In this document: piece after piece, positions 1 through 9,600 of the stretch
Numbering within the stretch: the stretch's first letter is position 1
Layout of the letters: every line of letters begins with the position of its first letter
Assembly (NCBI RefSeq): GCF_030295705.1
Contig: NZ_AP027274.1
Coordinates: forward strand, 372,001 to 436,000
Direction of reading: 5' to 3'
DNA: 64,000 nt
Source: Polynucleobacter sp. TUM22923
Lineage (GTDB): Bacteria > Pseudomonadota > Gammaproteobacteria > Burkholderiales > Burkholderiaceae
The notes under the pieces: model-generated
Databases searched by the model: none
What the model saw: only the letters and a program-made list of their open reading frames with translations
Told to the model about the DNA's origin: nothing
Position numbers and translations under genes: made by a program

Positions 1-1648
1 GGATCACTCTGTAACTCGGTGAGTACCGGAAATAGCGGGCATCATCCATCTTAGGTGGATCAACAATCTTCCCGGGATTAAATAGTCCCGCGGGATCAAA
101 TGCCTGCTTGATTTCTGAAAGGGCTTCGGTGATCTTGGGGCCAAATTGCCAAGAAATCCATTCCCCGCGACATAGACCATCTCCATGTTCGCCGCTATAG
201 GCACCTTTGTATTTGCGAACTAATTCAGAGGCCTCTTGGGCAACAGCACGCATCTTTTGGGCGCCATCGCGACGCATATCCAAAATAGGGCGGACATGTA
301 AAGTACCCACTGAAGCATGTGCATACCAGGTACCTCTTGAACCATACTTTGAAAATACTTCTGTTAGCGCTTGGGTATATTCAGCAAGACTTTCTAGTGG
401 TACAGCGCAGTCTTCAATAAAGCTGACTGGCTTGCCGTCACCTTTGAGGCTCATCATGATGTTGAGGCCAGCTTTGCGGACTTCCCATAAATTCTTTTGC
501 AAGCTTGCATCTGACATTAATACTACCGAACCCGGAATTCCTAAATCCCCCATGAGTACTTCTAAGGACTTGAGTTTTTCAAGTAAGGGCGCATGAGCCT
601 CACCTGAAAACTCGACCAACAAAATGGCTTCGGGTGTTTGACTGCTGACATCAATTAATGCTGTTTCAATTGTTTTCTTAAAGCTTGGGTTGTGACGTGC
701 CAGATCAATCATGGTTCGATCAACCAGTTCTACTGCTGTCGGTCCCAGTTTGACAATATGCTGCGCGCTATCCATGGCTTTAAAGAAGCTCGCAAAGTTC
801 ACAACGCCCAATACTTTGTGTTGCGGCAGTGGCGCTAATTTCAACTCTAGTGATTTAAAGTAGGCTAGGGTGCCTTCACTACCCACTAATAAATGGGCCA
901 GATTGACACTGCCATCGCTCGTGTAAGGAAGTTCGCTCTGGGGATGAAAGATATCAAGGTTATAGCCAGCAACCCGTCGCAATACTTTCGGAAAGCGGGT
1001 CTCGATTTCGGGTTGAAGTTGATTGGCAAGCTGCTGAACAAAGTGCCCTAATTTTTTAGCTTCACCCGTACTTTGACCATAATTTCCAAAGTTGGCTACT
1101 TGGCCATTAGAGAGCCAAGCATCGATGCCCAACACGTTATGCACCATATTGCCGTAGGCAATCGAGCGACTGCCACAGGAGTTATTGCCTGCCATGCCGC
1201 CAATAGTGGCTTGTCCACCCGTAGAGACATCTACGGGGTACCAGAGGCCATGCGGTTTTAAAGCTGCATTCAGATGGTCCAGCACGATGCCTGGCTCAAC
1301 AGTAGCAGTGGCCTTCACCGGGTCAGTGTGTATTAACTTACGGAAGTATTTACTGTTATCAATGACCAGGGCGGTGCCTGTAGTCTGACCACATTGGCTT
1401 GTGCCACCACCTCGAGGCAGCACGGGTACGCCAAGCTCAGCTGATATTTGGATAGCACTGGCAGTGTCTTCTGCAGTCTTGGGAACAAAGACGGCCACCG
1501 GCATTGCTTGGTAAATAGAGGCGTCCGTCGCATAGCGCCCACGACTTGCCATATCCGTCATGACTTCGCCTGACGTTTCTTTGTTTAGGCGCTTTGCTAG
1601 CTGCGCTTGATCAATCAGTAATGTGTTGATATCCAGGGGCTTATTCAT
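1..1648 (-). CDS. FAD-linked oxidase (glycolate/D-lactate dehydrogenase type), C-terminus beyond window
   Basis: Reading leftward from an ATG at 1648 the frame stays open to the window edge (549 codons seen). The protein has the PCMH-type FAD-binding fold: PRGGGTSQCGQTTG at about residues 78-91, GMAGNNSCGSRS near 152, and the C-terminal signature SGEHGDG near 486, as in GlcD and D-lactate dehydrogenases. It should oxidise a 2-hydroxy acid to the 2-oxo acid and pass electrons to a carrier. Residue count at the edge suggests the longer class that adds a C-terminal Fe-S domain, but that part is not visible. Its ATG overlaps the stop of the upstream GntR gene (ATGA), so the two are translationally coupled. 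Next to an aminotransferase and a GlcG homologue, glycolate or a related hydroxy acid is the inferred substrate. Confidence 0.85.
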   Translation of the reverse strand, partial: MNKPLDINTLLIDQAQLAKRLNKETSGEVMTDMASRGRYATDASIYQAMPVAVFVPKTAEDTASAIQISAELGVPVLPRGGGTSQCGQTTGTALVIDNSKYFRKLIHTDPVKATATVEPGIVLDHLNAALKPHGLWYPVDVSTGGQATIGGMAGNNSCGSRSIAYGNMVHNVLGIDAWLSNGQVANFGNYGQSTGEAKKLGHFVQQLANQLQPEIETRFPKVLRRVAGYNLDIFHPQSELPYTSDGSVNLAHLLVGSEGTLAYFKSLELKLAPLPQHKVLGVVNFASFFKAMDSAQHIVKLGPTAVELVDRTMIDLARHNPSFKKTIETALIDVSSQTPEAILLVEFSGEAHAPLLEKLKSLEVLMGDLGIPGSVVLMSDASLQKNLWEVRKAGLNIMMSLKGDGKPVSFIEDCAVPLESLAEYTQALTEVFSKYGSRGTWYAHASVGTLHVRPILDMRRDGAQKMRAVAQEASELVRKYKGAYSGEHGDGLCRGEWISWQFGPKITEALSEIKQAFDPAGLFNPGKIVDPPKMDDARYFRYSPSYRVI

Positions 1649-2328
1649 GCGGGTAGTTTTTCTGTATTTTCAGAGTCGATGAGTTGAATGACAACATCCC
1701 GTTTGTTCATGACATGCTGCACCATGACTTTGCGCATGCGGGCACTGTCATGCGCCTTTAATGCATTGAGCATCTCTTGATGTTCTTCAACTGCTTTTTC
1801 CCATTTCACGCCATCCTGATTAGAGCGAAAGCGTAATGCTTCGATGCGAGCATTCACCTGGGTAAATAGTTGGCTTAAGACGGGATTGTTCGCAGCGTGA
1901 TTAATGGCATTGTGGATTTGTAAATTCAAGCGGTAGTAGCTCGACAGATCTCGGCGTGCATAAGAGGCCATCATTTCGTATTGCAGGGCCTCTAGTTCGG
2001 TGAGGGCTTTACTACTAATATTTTGTGCCGCCAATTCTCCCGAATACCCCTCTAAATTGGCAATGACATCAAAGGTATGAATAATGTCATCCCTAGAAAG
2101 TTGAACGGCAATGGCCCCCCGATTGGTAATGAGCTCCACCAAACCATCGGCTGCTAAACGACGAATGGCCTCCCGAATAGGGGTGCGTGATACATGGAGC
2201 TGTTCTGCCAACTCGCGCTCATTGAGTTTGCTGCCAGGAGCAATGACGCCTTCGACCAACAAGGTTTTCAATTTCTGAAAGGTGACCTCGGGTAAATTGT
2301 GGGTGCTAGGTGGAGTGATAACGATCAT
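1645..2328 (-). CDS. GntR-family (FCD domain) transcriptional regulator
   Basis: The N-terminal winged helix-turn-helix is plain (RELAEQLHVSRTPIREAIRRL, about residues 37-57), followed by an all-helical FCD ligand domain with the usual metal-ligand histidines (IHNAIN, EHQEML, VQHV). FCD regulators normally sense small carboxylic acids. I place the start at the ATG at 2328, 227 aa: it has an AAGAGAT ribosome site at proper spacing. Longer readings from 2337 or 2373 would run into, or start within, the operator-like site at 2346-2353. It overlaps the downstream FAD-oxidase gene by 4 bases and is divergent from the aminotransferase gene. The likely role is local control of the glyoxylate-type module and of itself; the effector is unknown. 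Confidence 0.88.
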   Translation of the reverse strand: MIVITPPSTHNLPEVTFQKLKTLLVEGVIAPGSKLNERELAEQLHVSRTPIREAIRRLAADGLVELITNRGAIAVQLSRDDIIHTFDVIANLEGYSGELAAQNISSKALTELEALQYEMMASYARRDLSSYYRLNLQIHNAINHAANNPVLSQLFTQVNARIEALRFRSNQDGVKWEKAVEEHQEMLNALKAHDSARMRKVMVQHVMNKRDVVIQLIDSENTEKLPA

Positions 2329-2345
2329 ATTTAACATCTCTTTTT

Positions 2346-2353
2346 TGTATACA
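2346..2353. promoter_or_regulatory. Candidate GntR operator 1 (TGTATACA)
   Basis: The 8-base palindrome TGTATACA sits 17 bases upstream of the chosen GntR start codon. The same core recurs in operator 2, with the two centres 72 bases apart, about seven helical turns. FCD-type GntR proteins commonly bind short palindromes of this kind. Binding here would block the regulator's own transcription; this is inferred from position only. Confidence 0.6.
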
Positions 2354-2413
2354 CAATTACTATAACTGAGCATTCATGCAAATTTTAGCTATATTTGATC
2401 AAAAAATGAGAAT

Positions 2414-2429
2414 ATTTTGTATACAAAAT
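2414..2429. promoter_or_regulatory. Candidate GntR operator 2 (16-bp perfect palindrome)
   Basis: ATTTTGTATACAAAAT is a perfect 16-base palindrome centred at 2421/2422, in the divergent promoter region between the GntR gene and the aminotransferase gene. It contains the TGTATACA core of operator 1, in phase on the helix. It is the best candidate high-affinity site of the neighbouring GntR protein. Confidence 0.65.
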
Positions 2430-2498
2430 TGTAAATTCAGAAAAATTGGCATACACTCATCACCAAGATCAACTATAAAAAAACAAGCGAGACTCCCC

Positions 2499-3683
2499 AT
2501 GCTAAAACTTGATAATCACCTCTCTGGACGCCATTTTCTGCATATTCCTGGCCCAAGTCCTGTGCCTTCGCGCGTATTGCGCTCAATTAGCTATCAAACA
2601 ATTGATCATCGTGGGCCCGAGTTTGGGGTGTTTGGTCTTCAGGTGCTTGAGGGTATCAAGAAGATTTTTCAGACTAAGCAGCCAGTCATCATTTACTCAG
2701 CATCTGGAACCGGTTCTTGGGAAGGTGCTTTAGTAAATGTTCTAAATCCTGGTGATCATGTTCTTTTTTATGAAACGGGTTATTTTGCTAACCTGTGGCG
2801 CACGCTTGCGGTACGTCTAGGTTTAAATGTTGAGGTTATAGGTAAGAGCGATCAAGATACTTGGCGCTGGGGTGTCGATGCCGATGTGATTGAGGCGCGT
2901 TTACGCAAAGATACACAGCACCAAATCAAAGCAGTTTGTGTTGTGCATAACGAGACATCTACTGGGGTCACTTCCAACATAGCGGCAGTGCGCAAGGCAA
3001 TAGATGCGGCTAAGCACCCCGCTTTATTGATTGTGGATAGCGTATCTGGCTTAGGTTCGGCAGAGTATCGCCATGACGACTGGGGTGTTGATGTTACCGT
3101 GTCTGGCTCGCAAAAAGGGTTGATGTTGCCACCGGGTATCGGTTTTAATGCCTTGTCACCACGCGCGATCGAAGTTAGTAAAGCAAACAAAATGCCTAAA
3201 TCCTATTGGGCTTGGGACGAAATTTTAGAGTCCAATAAAACGGGTTACTGGCCTACAACACCCAGTACCAACTTAATGTACGGCTTGCATGAAGCGATGG
3301 ACATGATGATGACCGAGGGTTTAGAGGCGATTTTTGCTCGCCACCAACGTTTAGCGTCCGCATGTCGGCATGCAGTTAATGCTTGGGGTTTAGAGAATCA
3401 GAGCTTAGATCAGGATTGTTATTCACCAGTGCTGACTTGCATCGCCGTGCCTGAGGGAATGGATGCGGACCTTTTACGTAAGCATGCCTTGGAAAAGTTC
3501 AATTTATCCCTGGGAACGGGCTTGGGTAAGATCAAAGGGAAAGCCTTCCGTATTGGTCATTTAGGCGATTGCAACGAACTGAGCTTGATGGCAGCCTTAA
3601 GCGGTGTAGAGATGAGTTTGGGCGCAATGGGCTACAAACCCAAGGCTAGCGGTGTTGTAGCTGCCCAAGAGTTCCTAAAATAA
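2499..3683 (+). CDS. PLP aminotransferase, serine/alanine-glyoxylate class V family
   Basis: A 394-aa fold-type I aminotransferase. The substrate-side N-terminus HIPGPSPVP and the loop SASGTGSWEGALVN are typical of serine-glyoxylate and alanine-glyoxylate aminotransferases; the Schiff-base lysine is K206 in SGSQKGLMLPPG, and the aspartate in LLIVDSVSG should hold the PLP nitrogen. It should transfer an amino group from serine, alanine or a related donor to glyoxylate, giving glycine. A longer reading from 2376 would cover both operators with an AT-rich non-homologous peptide, so I start at the ATG at 2499, where family homology begins. Divergent from the GntR and FAD-oxidase genes, it would consume the oxo acid made by the oxidase. 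The ureidoglycine-glyoxylate variant cannot be excluded. Confidence 0.88.
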   Translation: MLKLDNHLSGRHFLHIPGPSPVPSRVLRSISYQTIDHRGPEFGVFGLQVLEGIKKIFQTKQPVIIYSASGTGSWEGALVNVLNPGDHVLFYETGYFANLWRTLAVRLGLNVEVIGKSDQDTWRWGVDADVIEARLRKDTQHQIKAVCVVHNETSTGVTSNIAAVRKAIDAAKHPALLIVDSVSGLGSAEYRHDDWGVDVTVSGSQKGLMLPPGIGFNALSPRAIEVSKANKMPKSYWAWDEILESNKTGYWPTTPSTNLMYGLHEAMDMMMTEGLEAIFARHQRLASACRHAVNAWGLENQSLDQDCYSPVLTCIAVPEGMDADLLRKHALEKFNLSLGTGLGKIKGKAFRIGHLGDCNELSLMAALSGVEMSLGAMGYKPKASGVVAAQEFLK

Positions 3684-3753
3684 GGCCTAGTGGGCAGACT
3701 CCACCTATAATTCACTGTATATATCAATAGCATTAGAGATCGAAAGAATAATC

Positions 3754-4161
3754 ATGTTGGCTACCAAACCTTACCTAACTCAAGCAGACGTCCAAAAGAT
3801 TTTGGATGCGGCGGATAAACATGCTGCAGCCAATAACTGGGTAGTAACGATCGCCGTTTGCGATGATGGTGGCCATGTATTGGGTTTAATTCGTCGCGAT
3901 GGTTGCGCGCCAGTCTCTTCTTATATTGCTCAAGAAAAAGCGCGAACCGCTGCAATGGGTAAACGCGAAAGCCGCGTTTACGAAGAGATTATTAATAATG
4001 GACGTATTTCCTTTTTATCTGCCCCGCATATTTCAGGCATGTTAGAAGGTGGCGTCAATATCGATGTAAATGGTTTTACCATCGGCGCAGTCGGCGTTTC
4101 CGGCGTTAAATCGACTGAGGATGCTGAAACTGCAAAAGCCGGCATTGCAGCCATTCTGTAA
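3754..4161 (+). CDS. GlcG/HbpS-family protein
   Basis: A 135-aa protein of the GlcG/HbpS-like family (Pfam DUF336 type), with ADKHAAANNWVVTIAVCDDGGHVLGLIRRDG and a C-terminal GAVGVSGVKSTEDAETAKAGI stretch. GlcG is encoded in glycolate utilisation operons, and some family members bind haem or cobalamin-like ligands, but the biochemical role is unsettled. It lies 70 bases after the aminotransferase gene on the same strand, which supports a link with glycolate/glyoxylate use. No signal peptide is visible, so it is probably cytoplasmic. Its TAA stop is in the same frame as, and two codons before, the TTG start of the next gene. Confidence 0.85.
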   Translation: MLATKPYLTQADVQKILDAADKHAAANNWVVTIAVCDDGGHVLGLIRRDGCAPVSSYIAQEKARTAAMGKRESRVYEEIINNGRISFLSAPHISGMLEGGVNIDVNGFTIGAVGVSGVKSTEDAETAKAGIAAIL

Positions 4162-4167
4162 GCTACT

Positions 4168-5691
4168 TTGATAAATACTGTTCCTGAAATAAACACCCCT
4201 ACGGAAGATGCACAGTCCGTAACTCCCGAAGTAACAATTACTTTTGCTGATTTTGGCTTAGACCCGCAGATTCAAAAAGCGGTGTCTGAGCAGGGTTACA
4301 CCATTCCCACCCCAATTCAAGCGCAAGCCATTCCTCATGTGCTGGCTGGGCGTGACCTGATGGGCGCAGCCCAAACGGGTACTGGTAAAACAGCCGCATT
4401 TGTTTTGCCCATCATTCAGCAAATTTTGCGTCACGCCAGTAGTAGCTCCTCTCCTGCGCGTCACCCTATTCGTGCCTTAGTACTGACGCCTACGCGCGAG
4501 CTAGCAGTGCAGGTTGCAGAAAATGCAGCCAGCTATTCACGGCATACCCATCTTCGCTCCGCCGTTGTTTATGGTGGCGTGGATATGAAAGAACAGGTCA
4601 CTACATTGCGTGGTGGTGTTGAGATTTTGATCGCCACACCAGGCCGCCTACTCGATCACCTGGGGTCAAAGGTAGCCAATCTTTCGCAGGTAGAAATTTT
4701 AGTTTTAGATGAAGCAGATCGAATGCTAGATATGGGATTTTTACCCGATCTACAGCGCATCATTGATCTCATTCCAGCGCAACGCCAAACCCTTTTGTTC
4801 TCAGCCACATTCTCTCCAGAGATTAAGAAGCTAGCGCAAAGTTATCTGCGTACTCCAGTCACTGTGGAAGTGGCGCGTCAGAATGCGGCGGCGGATACTG
4901 TTAAGCAAGTAGTCCACATGGTGGCTAGTGCAGATAAGCAACAGGCGATTGTTAGAGTCTTAGAGGCGAGAACGCTGCAAGGTTTATCGCGTCAGTGCAT
5001 CATCTTTACCAATAGTCGCTTAGGTTGCGCCCGCTTAGCACGCTCTTTAGAGCGAGATGGCATTAAGGCTGGCGCGATTCATGGAGATAAGAGCCAGGGT
5101 GAGCGTACTCTGACTTTAGATGCATTTAAATCCGGTGCAATTGAAGCCTTGGTAGCGACAGATGTTGCTGCGCGTGGCTTGGATATTCCATCGATGCCTT
5201 GCGTGATTAACCATGAGTTACCGTTTAACGCTGAAGACTTTATCCATCGTATTGGCCGCACAGGGCGCGCTGGTAGCAAGGGCGATGCCATTGCTTTAGT
5301 GGATGCTAGTGAAAAACGCTTATTAGACGATATTGAAAAGCTCATGAAGCGTAAGCTTGATGTCGCGCCTTTACCGGGGAGCAATGCTTCAGGCTATTCA
5401 CCTTCATCTTCATCTGAATCAAGATCAACATCAAGATCAACATCAACATCAAATTCCAGATCTAGCTCTAGATCCACAGGGTCATCATCTGGCGCCTCAA
5501 CTTATGCTTCCAAGTCGCCCAGTCAAGTAGTAGACCCCTTCTTTTATAAGCCCTATGAAGCTACAGCACCTAAAGTGACTGCCGCAGATGCTGCTGATGG
5601 TGTCAATGCCAAGCCTGCAGAAATTAAAGTAGGCATTACTCCTGCCAAGCCCTCTGTTGGGGCTTTACTTGGTGGTTTTAAAAAGAAGTAA
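4168..5691 (+). CDS. DEAD-box ATP-dependent RNA helicase (RhlE-like)
   Basis: A 507-aa DEAD-box helicase: Q motif near 48-52, motif I AQTGTGKT at 68-75, DEAD at 181-184, SAT at 212-214, and HRIGRTGR at 360-367. It unwinds structured RNA, typically in ribosome assembly or RNA decay. The C-terminus carries a low-complexity Ser/Arg tail (about 410-445) encoded by near-repeats of tcaagatcaacatc, then a short basic end. No ATG is available: the frame opens with TTG at 4168, only two codons after the in-frame stop of the GlcG-like gene, and homology begins about 25 residues later. The start is therefore the weakest part of this call. The 3' end overlaps the convergent gluQ by 14 bases. Confidence 0.9.
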   Translation: MINTVPEINTPTEDAQSVTPEVTITFADFGLDPQIQKAVSEQGYTIPTPIQAQAIPHVLAGRDLMGAAQTGTGKTAAFVLPIIQQILRHASSSSSPARHPIRALVLTPTRELAVQVAENAASYSRHTHLRSAVVYGGVDMKEQVTTLRGGVEILIATPGRLLDHLGSKVANLSQVEILVLDEADRMLDMGFLPDLQRIIDLIPAQRQTLLFSATFSPEIKKLAQSYLRTPVTVEVARQNAAADTVKQVVHMVASADKQQAIVRVLEARTLQGLSRQCIIFTNSRLGCARLARSLERDGIKAGAIHGDKSQGERTLTLDAFKSGAIEALVATDVAARGLDIPSMPCVINHELPFNAEDFIHRIGRTGRAGSKGDAIALVDASEKRLLDDIEKLMKRKLDVAPLPGSNASGYSPSSSSESRSTSRSTSTSNSRSSSRSTGSSSGASTYASKSPSQVVDPFFYKPYEATAPKVTAADAADGVNAKPAEIKVGITPAKPSVGALLGGFKKK

Positions 5692-6655
5692 GGTTGCCAT
5701 GCCGATTCCAGGCGCGAGTGGCTGCTAGTAGCCACTCTGCAATGGATACATCTTCTTGATCAGGAAGATTTCTTAAGCCAAAGTCTGTTAAGTGGTTTGC
5801 GGCTTTGCGTAACTCAGTTAACACCTGCCCTTTATCTTGCGTCTGAATAGCCGTTGCTAAAGTTTGCTTGCTTAATTTCTCACCGTTGGCATCTAGCACT
5901 AGCGGCAAATGTAAGTATTGAGGCGTCTTAAGGCCCAATAAATTGTGTAGGTGTATTTGACGCCCTGTGTTGCTCAGCAAATCGTGACCGCGCACGACAT
6001 GGCTGATGCCTTGTTCGGCATCATCAACAACAACAGCCAGCTGGTAGGTGAACAAGCCGTCTCGTCGGCGCAATACAAAATCCCCTACTTCTGAACTTAA
6101 GCATTGCGCTTGATTTCCAAGGGCTATATCTTTAAATTCAATCAACAGATCTTGTGGCAGCGCCAATCTCCAGGCCGCATCAGGCAGAGCATCATTCATG
6201 GGTCGATGAACCATCCCACCTTGAGGTCTGCAGGTTCCGGGATAAATAACTTCATGGTTTCGGGGGGTAGTGACATCTTGAGCTTTCAGAGCTCCCAAGG
6301 CGCTAGCGATCATCTGCCGAGAGCAAGTGCATGCGTAGATCAAATGGAGGGTATGTAAGCGCTCTAGAGCCTTTTGGTAGCGCTCTAAGTGGCATGACTG
6401 CCAAGTAGGCTCTTCGTCCCAGTAGAGGCCACAGGCAAGCAATTGGCGCCTGATTGCATCATCTGCCCCAGCAATGCAGCGGGGTGTATCAATATCCTCT
6501 ATTCGGAGGAGCCATTTACCCTGATTTTTTCGGGCATCTAGCCAACTTCCCAGGGCAGCCACTAGCGATCCAGCATGCAGTGGGCCGGTTGGGGAGGGGG
6601 CAAAGCGGCCCCGATAGCCGTTAAATAAGGGTGAGGGGTTTTGAGATCTGTTCAC
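5678..6655 (-). CDS. gluQ: Glutamyl-Q tRNA(Asp) synthetase
   Basis: A class I glutamyl-tRNA synthetase paralogue of about 325 aa that lacks the anticodon-binding domain. This is the hallmark of GluQ (YadB), which glutamylates queuosine in tRNA(Asp). The HIGH-like motif is APSPTGPLHAGS, the KMSKS-like motif is KLSKQT, and cysteines in ACTCSRQ and GTCRPQ fit the zinc site of this family. I prefer the GTG at 6655 (VNRSQNPS) because it leaves a 15-base gap to the divergent dnaE start; an ATG at 6694 would overlap dnaE. The overlap with the helicase at the other end is tail to tail. Confidence 0.9.
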   Translation of the reverse strand: MNRSQNPSPLFNGYRGRFAPSPTGPLHAGSLVAALGSWLDARKNQGKWLLRIEDIDTPRCIAGADDAIRRQLLACGLYWDEEPTWQSCHLERYQKALERLHTLHLIYACTCSRQMIASALGALKAQDVTTPRNHEVIYPGTCRPQGGMVHRPMNDALPDAAWRLALPQDLLIEFKDIALGNQAQCLSSEVGDFVLRRRDGLFTYQLAVVVDDAEQGISHVVRGHDLLSNTGRQIHLHNLLGLKTPQYLHLPLVLDANGEKLSKQTLATAIQTQDKGQVLTELRKAANHLTDFGLRNLPDQEDVSIAEWLLAATRAWNRHGNLTSF

Positions 6656-6670
6656 AGCTAAAATGATCTC

Positions 6671-9600
6671 ATGGCTACACCCCATTTTGTTCATCTACGC
6701 GTTCATTCCGAATTTTCGATTACGGATGGCATCGTTCGCATTGACGATGCTGTTGCCGCTGCTGAAAAAGATCAAATGGGGGCATTGGCCCTCACAGACT
6801 TAAGTAATTTATTTGGCTTGATTCGTTTTTACACGGCTGCTCGCAACGGTGGTGTTAAGCCAATAGCAGGGGCAGATGTCTGGATTAGCAACCCTCAGGA
6901 TCCTGATCAACCCTTTCGTTTGCTGCTTTTAGTTCAAAATCATTCTGGCTACTTAAATCTTTGCCAATTGCTGAGTAAAGCTTCCCTAGAAAATCAATCG
7001 CGCGGCCGCGCCGAGATTGATGCTGAGTGGTTCAATGAGCCCGCCTCTAAAGCCGAAGATAAAGTGGCCAAACGAACCCTGGCTTACGGACTGATTGCCC
7101 TGTCTAGTGGCCGCTGGGGTGATGTCGGTGTGGCACTCTTGGCGGGGCAAGATGCTCAGGCAACAGCGGCAGCCAAACGCTGGAGCACGTTATTTCCAGA
7201 GGCTTTTTATATTGAAGTGCAGCGGGGAGGCCATCCCCAGGATGAGAAGCAGCTTCAGCTAGCATGCCATCTTGCTAGTGAACTAGATCTTCCTATTGTA
7301 GCCACACACCCTGTTCAGTTTATGCAGCAGAGCGATTTTATTGCGCATGAGGCGCGGGTATGCATTGCTGAAGGCGAGCTTTTAGGTAATCCACGTCGCC
7401 CAAAGAAATTTAATGATGAGCAATATTTTTTATCGCAAGCGCAGATGGCGCAGCGGTTTGCTGATTTACCAACAGCCCTAGCTAATTCAGTAGAAATTGC
7501 CAAGCGTTGCAATTTATCTCTAGTACTAGGGCAGCCACGCCTGCCAGACTTTCCGACCCCACCGGGCATCACGCTTGACGACTATTTATTGCAGCAGTCT
7601 GAAGTTGGTTTACAGCGTCACATGATGCGTAACTTTCCGGATGCAGAAGAGCGCACCAAAGAGCAGCAACGGTATCAAGAGCGCCTAGTTTTTGAGGTGA
7701 AGACTATCGCCCAGATGGGTTTTCCAGGCTACTTTCTGATTGTTGCGGATTTTATTAACTGGGCTAAAAATAATGGGGTGCCCGTTGGCCCAGGTCGTGG
7801 ATCTGGAGCGGGTTCTTTAGTAGCGTATTCGCTGGGTATTACTGATCTAGATCCACTGCGCTATAACTTGCTTTTTGAGCGCTTCCTCAATCCAGAGCGG
7901 GTATCGATGCCCGACTTTGATATTGACTTTTGCCAGCATGGGCGCGATCGCGTTATTCAGTATGTAAAAGATAAGTATGGCAAGGACGCAGTTAGCCAAA
8001 TTGCTACTTTTGGCACGATGGCGGCTCGCGCAGCAATTCGAGATGTGGGTCGTGTGCTAGAGCAGGGATATAACTTCGTCGATGGCATTGCTAAATTGAT
8101 TCCGAATAAGCCAGGTCAATATATGACTATCGAAATGGCTAAGAAAGAGGAGAAGCAATTAGCCGAGCGGGAGAAAAATGAAGATGAGGTACGCCAGCTT
8201 TTGTCCTTAGCGCAGCAACTAGAGGGCATGACCCGTAACGTTGGTATGCATGCTGGTGGCGTGCTTATTGCCCCTGGACGCTTAACTGATTTCTGTCCGC
8301 TCTATACGCAAGAAGCAAAAGATTCAAAAGACCAAAGTAGTAACGCTGTGATTAGTCAGTTTGACAAGGATGACGTAGAGTCGATTGGCTTGGTGAAGTT
8401 TGACTTTTTGGGCTTAACGACGCTGACTATTTTGGCGGCTGCTGAAAAGTGGATTCAAACGCTTCACTCGGATCGCCAGGACTGGAATATTGGCGAGATT
8501 GCTTTAGATGATCCAAAAACATTTGAAGTATTAAAAAATGCCAATACGGTTGCTGTGTTTCAGCTAGAGAGTCGCGGCATGCAAGGCATGTTGCGAGAGG
8601 CTAAGCCGGATCGCTTCGAAGATATTATTGCGCTCGTCGCCTTATATCGCCCAGGCCCAATGGATTTGATACCCGATTTTATTGAGCGTAAGCATGGTCG
8701 TCAAAAGGTGGAGTATCCCGATCCCCGTATTGAGTCTGTGCTGGAAGAGACCTACGGCATCATGGTGTATCAAGAGCAGGTGATGCAGATGGCCCAGATG
8801 ATTGGTGGGTATTCATTAGGTGGTGCAGACATGCTGCGCCGAGCGATGGGTAAGAAAAAGCCGGAAGAGATGGCGCAGCACCGAAAAATTTTTAGTGATG
8901 GCGCAAAAGCAGGTGGTGTTGCTGAAGGTAAAGCGAATGAAATTTATGATTTGATGGAGCGCTTTGCGGGTTATGGATTTAACAAATCACATGCCGCTGC
9001 TTATGCGCTTTTAGCCTACCAAACTGCTTGGCTAAAAGCTTATTATCCTGCTGAATTTATGGCGGCCAACTTATCGCTTGCAATGGATGACACTGACAAG
9101 ATCAAAATTCTGTATGACGATTGCTTGGTAAATCAGATACGTGTGTTCTCACCAGATATTAATACTGGGGTCTATGTATTTACCCCTTTACGAGCGCCCA
9201 ATGCAGCCCCCGATGAGCCGCTCAGCCATATTCGTTATGGACTGGGCGCCGTTCGGGGTACTGGTGAGGCAGCGATTGAAGTGATTGTGAAGGCCCGTGA
9301 AAAGGATGGCCCATTTAAGGATCTCTTTGATTTTTGTGCTCGAGTGGATCGTCGCCAAGTAAATCGTCGTGCTATCGAAGCACTGATGCGCGCGGGAGCC
9401 TTTGATAGCTTGTATAAAGACTCGATGCCTGCAGGGGGCAATCTCTATGATATCCGCGCAACTTTGCTAGCTTCTTTGGCCCGAGCGATCGAGGCGGCCG
9501 AGCAAGCAGAAGCCTCTATTAATCAAGTGAGCTTATTTGAAGTAGCGGGCGAAGCAGACAGTCATTTACCGGAGTTGGTTCGTGAACCTATCTGGTCAGA

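Noticed and set aside
2376..2498. Longer N-terminus for the aminotransferase
   Set aside because: It would translate across the operator region, and homology starts at the ATG at 2499.
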